64,000 nt of DNA. Source: Endocalyx cinctus (taxonomy: Eukaryota > Ascomycota > Sordariomycetes > Amphisphaeriales > Apiosporaceae). The stretch lies in the NCBI GenBank assembly GCA_001600455.1, contig BCKC01000008.1, positions 2,267,345-2,331,344 on the forward strand, in the 5' to 3' direction. The translations under genes were made by a program, and so were the position numbers. The stretch's first letter is position 1. Each line of letters opens with the position of its first letter. Shown piece by piece: positions 44,311-56,147 of this stretch. Under the pieces are notes generated by a model, which worked only from the letters and a program-made list of their open reading frames with translations, made no database searches and was not told the origin of the DNA.

Positions 44311-47300
44311 GAACCCCCGGAGCGAATCATATTCAATATTCAAACCCAGACTGAATATCTTCATGCTTTTTTTTCCCCCTTTAAACCAATCGATAGCTGG
44401 TCAGCGCAAAGGTGAGAGATTATGTAGGTTTACGGCGTATAGCCTAGGGTAATGGGTGAGTAAGAAAATAGTCGATTATTATCTCATCTCGACTTTTTGA
44501 TGTGACATACTGTGCAGCAGATACATACCTATAGGATGATATAAGCAAGTATGTAAGCATGCTGTGGATCTATGGACATGGTTTTGTTACAGCCCAGATC
44601 TTTTAAACTACATGGTCACCATGCTTAGCTCCATTTTTGATAGGATCTGAACGTGTCTCTAACCCACAATTCCGTATACCAGGTCATGCTTTCGTGACGT
44701 CTAGACTTTTTGTTTTTGTCCTATGTTTATCTGGTTTGAATCGGACAATTCTCCCTTGACACGCTCCAAGACTATGGCGGAAGACACACACAAAAAGCCG
44801 AAAATCTACCCCTGTGAAGTTCAATTTTGCGGAGTCCCTCGGCGGGCGGTAACCAATGAAGAGTTGGTTCTTTTTAAGTTTGTGTTAATAAAACAAAAGA
44901 GCCGCATAGCGGAACCGGACTAAGCTAAAGAAACACGCCAGCCCGCTCGGTCATCCATCCGTACCCCAGACTTATGTCCATTTCGATTACCATCATAATA
45001 TTCATCATTTAATTATATATATAGTATAAACCGGTATACTTGGTAGATATCGCAGATGAGATTTTAGAACGTTTGTGTCCTTTTGCATCAAAGTGAGTTT
45101 TATAGAGGGGTAAGGTGCTACCAAGCTTACTCGAACAGGGACTTGAGTCAAACATCTTACGCATACTCTACAAGGATACTGGACTATAATCAAATTATCT
45201 ATACTACTGATTGGAACGATCGTCCTTTTGATTCCAGAACCAAGGTTAGAGTACGCCACCTGGAAAGTTCTAATGTAGTGTTATCCGAGGACTGGAAACA
45301 TCTCCCCTGCACGTTATAGGCTAATTAGTCCTAGAACTACGTATTACACTACCAGCAGATCCTCAGGGTCCTGCAGCCATGAAAAGAAAATATTCTCCGG
45401 GTCTAGAACATGGGCTCAATCCGGCCTGCCGGCGTGGTATGACCGGACCATCTTCGCAGTAAGACTCGTACACTACGACGGTTCAAGATGATGTAAACTT
45501 TCTCGAATCTCATAGGGTGTATAAACGATGATAACGCCCCGCAAAGGCTCGTCATCCTATCTAGCCCGTTGACCAAGGTCAAATAAGAACCTTTTCTTCA
45601 GCGGGAGGTGGTTTTTCCATCCCTACGAGCCGTCTCAGATAAGATTTTAAGTAGAAAATCCTGGCTACGCGGGCATACTGTACTAGTTCCACTTATCCCG
45701 CCCGAGGAGGATTCTAGTGAAGTGGAGCAATGATGACAAGAACGTGAGCGCTGGTTCGAACGTCGTGATTTTGAGTATTAGAGATAAGTAATAATGTTTA
45801 TATGGCAGCATACTCAAATATACAATAGAAGTTGACATTCAGCTCCTGTCAATAGGACATTGGCACCAAGTTACTTTTATATGTGCTCTTTAACTCGCCA
45901 CTCGAAATATTTATATAATTACTGATAAGTTGGCACATGGCTATTATGTGTGACTGCATGAAATGGTGCTGTGGGACAGTTAGTTACGTCTTAGATATTG
46001 GGCGGTATAGTTATATGAGTAATACGGGACAATTATGATAGAGTTGTTTCTTCCTACATCATACTGCACTAGGATCTAGCACCCGCTACTTCTATAGTTG
46101 GTGAAGCCCTGGCCAAAGGCCTCTATTGGGAGCTCGCAAAGTCCTAGCTACTAGGATCTTGAATGTCTCCCCTGTCCTTGTACGATACTCTTCTCAGATA
46201 TCCGTATGTTGTACTAAAGGCGCGTTCCGAGCCCGCCGGTAAAATTTCCGGGTCTGCACTATTCTGTATCTAGCTTACAAGAAAACCAATGTCGACGGGA
46301 TCTAGTCCAAGTACTCTGTAAACCTTCACGCTTAAGAACTGCCGAGATTTGAAGAGGCGATATACCTTGTCGACACCCACCGAACGTCTCGGCGGGGTTT
46401 CCTTCACCATTTACCAATAACGGGTAGCTCCACCGAGCTGAACCCTACTTTGCCCCTCTCGTCTCACCACCCATGCCAGGCTACGCTATACGTAGAACTT
46501 CGCTTCTCCGCGCGTTGAAAGATCAAGGGTCCGGGTCGTTGGTGACCCACATAAGATTTTACTTCTCCTACTGGTTTCTTCCATGGCGATGTTAATTTTT
46601 CCGAGCTTATCGCGTTTGAATTAAATGCGGCCCTTTCAATATAAAGTCTCGGACCCAGTCCGAAACGATCCTGTCGAAGTCCGGCGACACTACTGCCTAG
46701 ATACAGTAGAAAGCACCGTGCAATAATCCGTCCCACAAAGGCTATCCCGTCTGATCCGAGAAGCCCTTTTTGGATGCCTTCGTAGATGAGCACGTCATGA
46801 TCGGTGTTAAAGTCGTTACTACCGTCGTCACACTCAACTAATCGCCCAGCTAAGCTACTGTAGTATCCTCGAAATCGCAGTTTGGCAGATAGGCAGTGAA
46901 GTCACTACTCTGGGTATCGTGGCGAGGACGAACGTATGTCCCAGCTAATAGCAACCGAGGCAGACAACGACCCGCAGTAACCCTTGGGAGATCTTTGCGG
47001 TAACACGTGCTCGCAACGCCCTCTCGTCCATGCTGTAACCAGCGAAGTAGGTATACGCCGGTGCTCGTCCGTAGAAGTTGCGTGTAAGCGACGCAAGGTA
47101 ATTTGCTGCAGGTAGCAGAACTCTTTCATTTGATGTAGAATGATTCTGATATCCTCGTGGACGGACTATTCTAGCTGCTTCACTCGCGGATAAGCTTGAA
47201 TAACATAAGAGACTCTTGGCTAATGTCGTACTTAGTCACATGATTACTGTCCCAATTGTAAGACGGAGTTACGTAGACAGACCTTGGCAGCGGGACAGGG

Positions 47301-47808
47301 GCAGCCCTATCCTTATTTAGACGGCGGTGTCGATGGGTATTCGCAAAATTGGGAGGTTTACGAAGGGGATGTTCACCCGTTCCCGGCAGGGTTCTCCAGA
47401 AGATTATTCGAGGCGAGCTAGCATCCTAATTGTGCGAGGTAACGAGCCTCTCTTCTTGAATTAATATTTAGAACAGCATCGCCACGCATTAGTATTGAAT
47501 TCTAACAACAAAATAGAATTTTCAAATAATAAAAGACATTACTTATGTAGAGCAGTACTATTTGACTTATTTCCTTATATTTTATAATTATTATCAAGGT
47601 GCAGGTAAGGTTGCAAAATTAAGGAGCAAGTAGTTGAACTCATTTAAATAACCATTCTTATATTAAATACCAAACGCCATTGTAAAACTCATCTAGATTA
47701 CCATGTTGGTCATCGACAGTACCAAATTTTGTCCGAATCCCCAACCCTCCTTTTCGATTCAGTTCAAACTTCTGTCGACCAGAAAAAAAAATTATTAGCC
47801 GGAATTTC

Positions 47809-48111
47809 TTAAGGAGATAACGAGATGGTGCTGTTCATCAAAGGGGGTTGTGTGCCCCGACAATTGCCCTTGTCATTGACAACTTCGCAGTAGGTGCTAG
47901 GAGAAATGCGACAGTCGAACACCATGTGAGCGGTGGTGTCGTGGCAGCGAATAAACGAATGCATGGTGTCGCAGACGTCGTAGACGTCCTTTACGCGGTT
48001 GCACATGCTTCTTTTAGCGACCGCCGCTTCCGAGAGCGCCGGTGGTAGAGGGTTTGCGGACACGAGTAGTGCTGAGACTACGGTAATGATGAAGAGGATT
48101 CGTGCAAACAT
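47809..48111 (-). CDS. Small secreted six-cysteine protein with Kex2-type site (effector-like)
   Basis: A single-exon frame of 100 residues starting at ATG 48111. It has a hydrophobic signal peptide (MFARILFIITVVSALLVSA, cleavage expected about residue 19-20), a short pro-segment, then a dibasic Lys-Arg at 33-34 fit for Kex2 cleavage. The mature part would be about 66 residues with six cysteines (37, 47, 56, 67, 75 and 84), enough for three disulfides, and one N-x-S/T site near the end. I recognise no family. Size, secretion and an even cysteine count fit fungal small secreted proteins (effectors, antimicrobial peptides). It stands alone in a gene-poor stretch, as such genes often do. Confidence 0.65.
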   Translation of the reverse strand: MFARILFIITVVSALLVSANPLPPALSEAAVAKRSMCNRVKDVYDVCDTMHSFIRCHDTTAHMVFDCRISPSTYCEVVNDKGNCRGTQPPLMNSTISLSP

Positions 48112-49386
48112 AGTTGACGGATCTTTTACTGAGATGTCTGCTGCTTTGTTGAGTATTAAATGAATTGTGAGATTCTTTTCTTAAGCGTGACCGCGATGAT
48201 TGAGGGTTTGTAGTTGATGATCATTGAAGTATATTTTTACATATATTAAGTGAGCGACCGAATTATTATATACCCACGTCCATGGATCCTAAATGACGAT
48301 TAATTAATTCTTATTTTAGAAATATTGAATACGGGATTGCTTGGTGGAGGTAGGCGACGCGTATATGTGGCCATCCTTCCGGCTAATATCCTTTTTGCCA
48401 GTTAAGGCTTCGAGTGGTTTTCGCCCGCGACCTCCAATTCCAGGAATTGCGGAAGGAAATGCGCCAGGATGTGGACACAAATTTGGCATACTTTAAATCG
48501 ACGTTACCTCTCCGACAATCCTTCAACGCACATCTTGGTTACGCGTCTAGAAATATAGACGAAAATAGAATCACTACAATATCTAGCGAATTGAAGGATT
48601 GAAATGCGGCTACACCAAATTGTCTTAGGTTTCACTTGATACATTCCGTTGGAGACCTTGGCGGCGGATGATATGCCTACTATAGGCCTAATGTTTCCTT
48701 CCCCTTCTAGAAGCTTTTCTGTCTTCTGAATTAGATATGTCAGTCCACCTTCATAACGTAGCAAGCTCATATCCGACACGAAGAAGCGCAAAGCTTCAAA
48801 ATTCTAATTCAGTTGGAAGCATTCCATCACTGCTTTACCGATTGGTATACTCAAAGCCAATTTACATTGAGATCATGTAGCTATACGATTTGGGTCCGTA
48901 TGCTACAAGCACCGATGGCAGATACGCTCTCTGAAACAGGTTCTGAAGTGCCCTCAAGACGGACAGAATAAGGAGTAATTAGACTTGAATGGGCCCAACT
49001 TGGTTTCTCATGCTCGGCCCGCTGGGCTTATCGGGTCTATCTGTCCCATCCATTCATCAACCTTTCGTCAGCGCCGGGGCACAACCTTTCGAGCTTATCT
49101 CGAAAATTCGGGTCATACTATTGAAATGACGCCCGCAGATAATTGGGCTGTATATAATTTGTCGTTTGCATTGTCTATAAGCCAGTATGCCTGCATAGAT
49201 ACGGGTTTTTTGTCGATGAATGCTAATCAGTGCTCTCATGATGAGTTACTACTTCTAGGTCGAGAAGAACGAGCGTCGATTAATACCGATAACACATCTT
49301 TTTTCCCGAACTCTTTTCGGAATTCTTTTTGAGATATCTTCATAGGCGTGCCAACCCATTCTTATTAGGATCTGGGGCCATCAAGC
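48112..49386. other. Intergenic spacer
   Basis: Upstream region of the six-cysteine gene and 3' region of the DUF3425-bZIP gene. The frames near 48.4-48.8 and 49.0-49.3 kb have no identifiable motifs. No RNA gene is seen. Confidence 0.45.
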
Positions 49387-50525
49387 TCAAGAAATCGGTT
49401 TCCACGTAGAGAATATGTCTCTAACACAATCAGTATTCCACCTCGGCCCATCTCCAAAGCAGATCGCCGCGTCGTATAGTTGCTCTTTGATACCGCGTAT
49501 CCAATTTCGCAGGGCCAGGCACCCCTCACCTCTGAGCGCCATCTCCACCGTCCTAAACGAAGCTTCATCGCCGACCAGCCGTCTGAAAAACGCCTCGACG
49601 CCGATACACGATAACCAGAGATCCGGGTCTTTGCCTTTGGCACGATAATCACTCTTGATCTGCTCGCACAGGACCATGCCGAGATCCGCTTCCGCCGCGG
49701 CGGCGTATTTTGGGCTTATGAAACCCGTGTGCTTATACTCGAGCCGGGCCAGGACCATATTCACGACGAAGGAAGCTTTGATGTTCGCCGTGGGCTCGGA
49801 ATGATTCAGCCCCGCTTGTATAAGGGCTAGCCGGTTCGATTGGCTTTGGCGACACTCTGATTCCCTATCTCCCTCTATTCCGCCGTCCCACCAGTTCTCG
49901 GCCATATACCAGAAAAGTACGCCTGAGAAAGTATGCACCCGGGGTCCGAGGTAAGGTAGAATGTCATTCGGCGGTAGCGATATCCTTGTTTGGTTTAGTG
50001 GATCCATCCATATGTCGAACACCGGACTTTTATGTTTTTCTGTTACTGATAGGGGTATAATTTCTGTGGGACTATTGGTGATCTGGCTCACACTATACCC
50101 GTGACTAGCATCTTCGGCGTCAGGAAATATAGTCGGATAGTTATTATTCCCAGTATCGTAATTAATGATCTGTCTGCTTTCATCAATATATATAGGATTG
50201 TATGCAGTGTTTTTGGGTTTCACAGATGTCGTCGATACGCCAGCAGCTTGGGCAGCCTGGCTGATGGCCTCCCGAAGCTCTGGACGCTCATCTCCGCGAC
50301 AAGTGTTGACAAGCGTCTGGATAGCATCTTGAAGCGCGCGATTCTGGTCTTTTAGCTGCTGAAGAGCCAGAGCTTGGCGTTTACGAAAGTTAGCCTGAGA
50401 TTGACGATGCCTCTCTTGTCGATCCTTTTCAGCGGGTTAATATTCTAATTGCTGTGAAATTGGGAGTGGTCAAGGCAATGCATAATTACCCGGTATTCCT
50501 TTTCTGCATCTTCAATGGCTGCCAT
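49387..50525 (-). CDS. DUF3425-type bZIP transcription factor
   Basis: Two exons: 50525-50490 (12 codons) and 50424-49387, with a 65-bp intron (donor GTAATT, acceptor AAAAG), give 357 residues. The second exon opens with a bZIP basic region, RQERHRQSQANFRKRQAL (about 14-31), followed by LQQLKDQNRALQDAI heptads. A Gln/Ala-rich linker follows. The C-terminal half (LNQTRISLPPNDILPYLGP, NRLALIQAGL, TGFISPKYAAAAEADLGMVL) matches the DUF3425 domain found after many fungal bZIPs. It should be a nuclear DNA-binding regulator. It is divergent from an NmrA-like gene across a 720-bp intergenic region, a layout that suggests co-regulation or direct control (inference). Confidence 0.8.
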
Positions 50526-51245
50526 AGCCAATTAGGACGAAACTTTGGCCTGTAATACTCCACAAAGTTTGATGGTAATTGCTGAGATTGTTAATCCATT
50601 TGCTGTTCTGCTCAGCTGGGATCTTTCCAGCTAGGCGACGCTAAGTTGGATGAATGTGACGTGGTATATTATGTAACCCAGACAGCCAGAGTGTACCTAG
50701 GCAGCTAGGTAGTTATTATTAGTTACTTAGGTAATTAACTGAGCGGGTTGCCCCGATTTGTACTCTGTACTCCGTAGTTCATCTTCAAAACAATTATAAT
50801 TTATCAGAGTCCGAAAGTCTTTGGGTTTCTCTTGTCTCGTGAAACTAGGCACTTCCTATTATACGATTATGCTTAGAAATACGAATGCGTCGGATAGATT
50901 TAACTTGAATACTTAGTCAATGGCGCATGACATATTTTTAGGCGTAGTTATTGATATGTGGAGCTGTCAGTGACGGCTGACGGGATGATGGGATCGATGA
51001 TAACTCCGATCACGTAACCGGCGTAAATTTAGGTCCGATCACCAAATCCAGGATGGGCCCGAACATTGATTTGCGATGTTTCAAGTCAGTAAATCAAAAC
51101 TAAGATGATATACAATTGGTTATATAAATACCAGCAAGATGGCCTCTCAGCAAGTTGAAAAGAGTGTATCATATTGGATTCCCATCACTTCCAAATTATT
51201 TGATTATTCATGCTAAATATTCATAGCCAAAGCTAAACGGAAAAA
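50526..51245. promoter_or_regulatory. Divergent intergenic region, bZIP / NmrA-like
   Basis: 720 bp lie between two start codons facing away from each other. One TACTCCGTA motif lies at 50768-50776. The sequence is AT-rich with no ORF of note. A shared promoter is inferred from position. Confidence 0.5.
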
Positions 51246-52563
51246 ATGGTTAAAGTTGCGATCGCAGGCGCAACAAGCCGTATGTAGGATCATTATCTTC
51301 CCTGATTTCATGCTAACCCCTTATTTTAGAACAGGCTCGAGAAGTTATCGATAAACTTGTCGAGAGCGGAAATCATGAAGTTAAGGCCTTAATTCGACGT
51401 GTAAGGCTTCACTCGAACTGGAACCCAAACCTGTACCTGGACGCTAACGTTGGCCATTAGGAGTCGAAAGACCTCCCCTCTCCTCCAGGCCTCGAATGGG
51501 TACAGACATCGTACGAAGATAAAGCAGAATTAGTGAAGATATTGCAAGGCGTGCATACAGTTCTATGCTTCTTTCCAGTTCACCTAGACCCGGATTCCGT
51601 GACCCAGAAGCGGCTCATCGATGCAGCTGTCGAGGCTGGGGTGAAGCGCTACGCACCATCGGAGTGGTCAGCGTAAGAATTTCCTCGACTTATTTCTATG
51701 CTGCGTTGCTAACGTAGAGTAGCGGCGTCAAGTTGGACGGTCACGTGGACATAATGCCCTGGTACGCGGGGAAGATTGAAGTCCGGAAATACTTAGAGAA
51801 TATCAACAAAGAGAAGAAGGTGCGTTTCCTGTCGCATCGCTTGAAGCTGAGGTGTCAATTAAGGAAAAAAAAAAAAGAATTAGAGAAAAACTTCACTAAC
51901 AAAATCATTCGTAAGGTTCTCGAGTATTGTCTTTTTCAACCAGGAAGCTGGATGGATTTCTTTGGCCACCCACATCGAGTGTCTAAGTACGTCGTAACGA
52001 TTCCGGCAACCATCGACTTGGACAAAAAGCACGGCATCGTTATCGAAGGGTCTCTAGATGACGAGGTAACGTACACGACGACTTCAGATATTGCCAGCAT
52101 CGTCGCGCGCGCCGTTGAGTATAAAGGTGAATGGCCGGTGATTGGTGGGATCAGTGGAGACAAAATAAGCTCAAGAAAGCTCCTGCAAATGAGCGAAACG
52201 GTTCGAGGTACGTCATTTTTCATTCAATTATTTTTCATTTCATTACCTTAAAAGACTCGAAAGCTAACTGAAATCTCCTTATTTTACCTCTGCGTTTTAG
52301 GAGATAAATTCGTGATCGACTACGTCAAGCTAGAAGACCTTGAGGCCGGCGATCTCAAGTCGGATAAGTACTCGTCTGTTGACATACCCTCCATCCCCGA
52401 AGACCAGAGAGAGTACTTTTCCAAGGTGGTGACTATTGGAATTTTGAGAGCGATGCACACCGGGCTATGGACCGTCTCGGATGAGTGGAATCGCATCTTT
52501 CCGGACTATAAGTTCACAAAGGTTGAGGAATTTCTTGCGCAGGTGTGGACAGGAAAACCATAA
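51246..52563 (+). CDS. NmrA-like / isoflavone-reductase-like NAD(P)-binding protein
   Basis: Six exons: 51246-51279, 51330-51400, 51461-51672, 51723-51819, 51916-52207 and 52301-52563. All phases match and give 322 residues. The N-terminus is a Rossmann strand and loop, MVKVAIAGATSQQAREVIDK; the loop is GATSxxA rather than GxTGxxG. The family signature VHTVLCFFPVHLDP, then KRLIDAAVEAGVKRYAPSEW (the K-R-[FY]-x-P-S-E motif), is present at about 85-115. Later come GKIEVRKYLE, PGSWMDFFG and DIASIVARAVEY. NmrA-like proteins either reduce small aromatic substrates or sense NAD(P) and bind regulators. The altered glycine loop leaves catalysis uncertain. It is divergent from the DUF3425-bZIP gene. 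The intron between exons 4 and 5 has a GTGCGT donor and a TAAG acceptor. Confidence 0.85.
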
Positions 52564-52883
52564 TACTGGTAAAATTACTCAGTTTGATAGAATTGTAGAA
52601 TGCCATATTTGAATAGTTATAGATTTCCAGGTTTCAATTGATAAGCTAAACCAGTTTTCTTTTTATTTTTTCTCGTGGCTTTTTACGTAGCACATACACG
52701 TATATTTGTAGCGGATATGTATATGGATGGTTAGGACGAAAATAATGGGGGTAAACGTGGGTTAAGGTGGGGGCTGGGGATGGGGGGAGGTGGGTTGGCA
52801 TCCGATAGTAGAAATTTATGGGGCTCAATCTTTACCATCATAATAAGTAATAAGCTACTTGATTTTTAACAAGTAAGATCATA
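52564..52883. other. Spacer between NmrA-like gene and tRNA-Gly
   Basis: The 3' region of the NmrA-like gene. A purine-rich, minus-strand proline-coding tract lies near 52745-52797. Nothing else is seen. Confidence 0.5.
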
Positions 52884-52954
52884 GCATTAGTGGTTTAGTG
52901 GTAAAATCCATCGTTGCCATCGATGGGCCCCGCGTTCGATTCGCGGCTAATGCA
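52884..52954 (+). tRNA. tRNA-Gly (anticodon GCC)
   Basis: 71 nt fold into a full cloverleaf. The acceptor stem GCATTAG pairs with CTAATGC, with A as discriminator. The D-arm contains the A-box TGGTTTAGTGG. The anticodon stem CATCG/CGATG encloses loop TTGCCAT with GCC at 52916-52918. The T-arm CCGCG-TTCGATT-CGCGG contains the B-box GTTCGATTC. There is no intron. A T8 run at 52962-52969 fits a Pol III terminator. Confidence 0.97.
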
Positions 52955-52961
52955 AGATTTC

Positions 52962-52969
52962 TTTTTTTT
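52962..52969 (+). terminator. Pol III terminator (T8) of tRNA-Gly
   Basis: A run of eight T starts 8 nt after the tRNA 3' end, the usual RNA polymerase III stop signal. Confidence 0.75.
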
Positions 52970-54494
52970 ACTTTTTTTCTTCAACTTCCTTATTATTCCT
53001 ACTTCTTGTCATTTTTGTTCTTTTAATTCATTTTTTATTTTGCCTGGCAAGTTAACCTACTCAGATATAATCTGTTTGCAATTAATGTACGCTCACTTAC
53101 TCTCCCTCTAGTTCAATGAATATTTAGGGTGATTTAATGTGTTAAATTAGGTTTGCCCGCCCTATAAATTAGTGGTTGGTTCCCCGATCCCAACCCATGC
53201 TGCCGTAACGACAGATGACCTATTTCCATTTGACATGCCGTACTTTTACATCAGTGTTGAAGTCAGTTGTATAATTAACTCGCACCAGATTCACCTTCCG
53301 ATCACTTCATGGGGATAAAATGTCCTAATAATTATATTCATGACACTCTAGACATTCCTTCAGATCTACAAGGAAGATACAATCTCAATCAGACCTCTAT
53401 GCAGCCCGGACAACTTCGCGATAGATCTATATTATCTATCCAGGTAGGATGACCGGGTAACGTATTTGAATAAGACCGGATGGAGAATAAGCCCAAGATT
53501 TCCAGCTTCGAGTACGCATGCACAGACACTAGAGATATGTTTATCAGGGTATCGAAATGAGGCTCATTCTTCGTATAACAAGCAAAAACTACTTGGGTAC
53601 TACCAGATACTCTACCAGAAATAGCCCCTTTACTGGATTGCGCCTTGTTGCCTTTAAGTCGCAATACCATAATCCCACTAGAAATGCCCAGGAAGAGAGA
53701 GCTATGCGACCAATCCAATCAGATATACTGTGCCCGTCAGAACCAGTGGTAGATGACTCTCATATCCCTACCCCCGCTTCCGTTCCGCACCGGGAAACCT
53801 GCAAATCAAGTTTGCTGTGGACAGGATATTACTTGATGTGCTGTGTTACGCCCTCTCGGTAATAGGTTCATCCGTGTGATTAAGGTGCGTTACAACTTCA
53901 CCTTAGTTGAAATTAAATTTGAGGTTCTATCGGTCCTACTCAGCTACTCTGTTTATGAACGGTGTTTATGATCTCGATGATGATAAAGAGAAGGCGTTCA
54001 ATAGAAACCGGTCTTTTATATGCGGAGCAAGTATACCGCACCTACATATAGGGTGATGCACAAGCGTAATTAAATCTCCGTCTCTCTAGATCACTGGATA
54101 ATCAACCGGATAAAGAAGTTTCAAGCTGATTCGCCTGCATATCTACCGTGGGTTCTTCTCTGTTACCAATTTTAGATCATATGTCCAATCGAAACGTCGA
54201 GCACTACCCATCTTCCGGCTCTGATATTCATTTGCTTATTCCGAACCCCTTATTAGCACGCCCCCCTCTATTAACAAAACAAGAAAGACGGCGGACAGGT
54301 GTACATATGACGAAGGAGAAAAGATGGCCCGTAAAATAAAAATTCGTATAAGAGCTCGACAGGTTCCGGATCGTCGCGGTCTTGTTGCTGCGTTTGGTTT
54401 CCCTCTGTGAGCCTCTGTAGATCACTCTGTAGATCCTGAACTTTCCAGTCTCGAAGTAATATTATTTTTCTACTTACCAGCAAAGAAAGAAAAA
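52970..54494. other. Intergenic spacer
   Basis: AT-rich sequence downstream of the tRNA and the promoter of the DUF1996 gene. The minus-strand frame at 53389-53718 and the plus-strand frame at 53557-53862 overlap each other and carry no motifs. No gene is supported. Confidence 0.45.
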
Positions 54495-55750
54495 ATGAAG
54501 TGGTTCTCCCCCGCGGCCCTCGCCCTCGTGGCGCCCGTCTTCGCAGGTCTTCGATTCCAATGCTCGACGTTGACGGTGCAGCGTCTCGACCCGGCCGTCC
54601 AGCCGGGCTCCAACCCGTCCGCCCACGTGCACCACATCGTCGGCGGTAACGCCTTCAACGCGACGATGGAAGGTGACGTCAGCGAGAGGGCTACCTGCAC
54701 CACCTGCGAGATGTCCGAGGATTTCTCCAACTACTGGACCGCCGCCCTTTACTTCAAGCACCCCCAGAACGGCTCCTACCACCGTGTCCCCGTCATCCCC
54801 GTCAACCCGGGCAACTTGGACGGTAACTCCGGAACCCAGGGTGGTTTGACCGTCTATTACTCCCAGTTCGACTTGATCAGGGATAACCTAGGCCAGCAGC
54901 GCGTTACCTCTTTCCCTCCGGTAAGTCGCAAACCTTTTGCCTGTTGAAATATTTATTTGTTTCTTTCTAATAACGGTTGATTCAATAGGGTTTCCGTATG
55001 ACTGTGGGCTCGCCGACGACCGAAGGAGCTCCCCACGTCGGTCTTCGTTACCAATGTCTGTCTGCCTTCGGCGGTCGAGGTGCTGAGATGCCCTACTTCC
55101 CAACCCAGGCTTGCCCCGGCGGTCTTTTCGTCACCAACCACTTCCCCGCGTAAGTCTAATATCTCAACTTATCCAAAATATGGGAACAAAAAATCCAATT
55201 CGGATTTTTTTCTTTTTCTTTTCTAACAGTTTTCCTTTTCAGATGCTGGGACGGCAAGAACCTCGACAGCCCCGACCACCAGTCTCACATGTACAACACC
55301 ATCACCTCCGACGGATTCGTGAACGCCCCGTCCTGCCCGGCCTCGCACCCCGTCCGCGTCCCTCAGGTCGTGTACGAGACCGTCTGGGACACGTCCAAGT
55401 TCAACAGCATGTGGACGGCCGGCACCCCCAACCCGTTCGTGTGGAGCTTCGAAGGCAGCAACAATGGCGCCGGAAACCACGCCGATTACATGTTCGGCTG
55501 GAAGGGAGACGCGCTCCAGCGCGCCATGGACACCTCCGAATGCTTCTACGACGGCTGCGGCTCCATCACTAAGCAGCAGATGGCCGTCGCCGGTCAGTGC
55601 ACCGTTCCCGACATGGTTGGTGAGGTGACGGATGGATGTAAGTTTCTTGTTTTTTTTTTCTCTATTGGAAACGTTTTAATATGTATAAATTATTTACTAA
55701 CTTGAACCTTTTTAATAGGGCTGGACATGTTGCCCGGAATGGAGATGTAA
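54495..55750 (+). CDS. Secreted DUF1996 protein
   Basis: Four exons: 54495-54920, 54989-55149, 55243-55637 and 55719-55750, all with GTAAGT donors and TAG/CAG acceptors, give 337 residues. A signal peptide (MKWFSPAALALVAPVFAGL) is followed by DUF1996 hallmarks: RFQCSTLTVQRLDPAVQPG, the HVHHIVGGNAF histidine motif (about residues 44-56), CTTCEMSEDFSNYWTAALYF, GGLTVYYSQ, then a Cys-rich half with CWDGKNLDSPDHQSHM (about 197-212), HADYMFGWKGDALQRAMD and a final LDMLPGMEM. DUF1996 is common in fungal secretomes and its activity is not settled. No C-terminal WSC or GPI tail is seen; this is the compact form of the family. Codon use is strongly biased, suggesting high expression. Confidence 0.92.
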
Positions 55751-56147
55751 AATTTGAATTTGGAGAATGGGAGTTATCTTAGAAAAAGTAATGAGACACT
55801 TTTCTTCTTGACGGCGCTGGTAAGATTCGGGATCTACGGAGGGAAATAATCTGACGTAAATTAGATTGATTTAATACTAAACGAAATACTTGACAAATAC
55901 GATGGACTCAAACACTAATACCATCCATAAATATCTTCGCTAATGTGCTATTATCATTGTCTTGTACTTTTAGGGTCATATAACTTGGATGGAGCATCTA
56001 CTCGCTAATTGTGATACAATATGATACAAGAAAGTACCCTGAGAAAATTTCGGACATTATAAGTACACGTAGCACTAATTATCATGAAATATGAGATATC
56101 TTACGATTTAAATAAACATTGTACTATAAGACACCGATGAGAACGAA
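55751..56147. other. Convergent 3' intergenic region
   Basis: AT-rich interval between the DUF1996 gene (+) and the Zn2Cys6 regulator (-). It holds the 3' UTRs only; no other gene is seen. Confidence 0.55.

Larger units (their letters stand above)
39912..47808. other. 7.9-kb gene-poor region
   Basis: The largest empty stretch. I examined frames at 40.8-41.3, 41.4-41.8, 43.7, 44.7 and 46.4-47.1 kb; none shows a family motif or a convincing splice model. It contains a 15-bp degenerate tandem repeat (40622-40697), a 27-T tract (41287-41313), a 22-A tract (44289-44310), an A-tract near 42888-42901, and two copies of TACGGAGTA/TACTCCGTA. The composition suggests decayed sequence, possibly old RIP-affected transposon remains, but no element can be delimited. 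Confidence 0.45.

Noticed and set aside
46464..47129. Two minus-strand frames (109 and 74 aa) suspected as transposon remains
   Set aside because: No reverse-transcriptase, integrase or transposase motif and no terminal repeats could be found.
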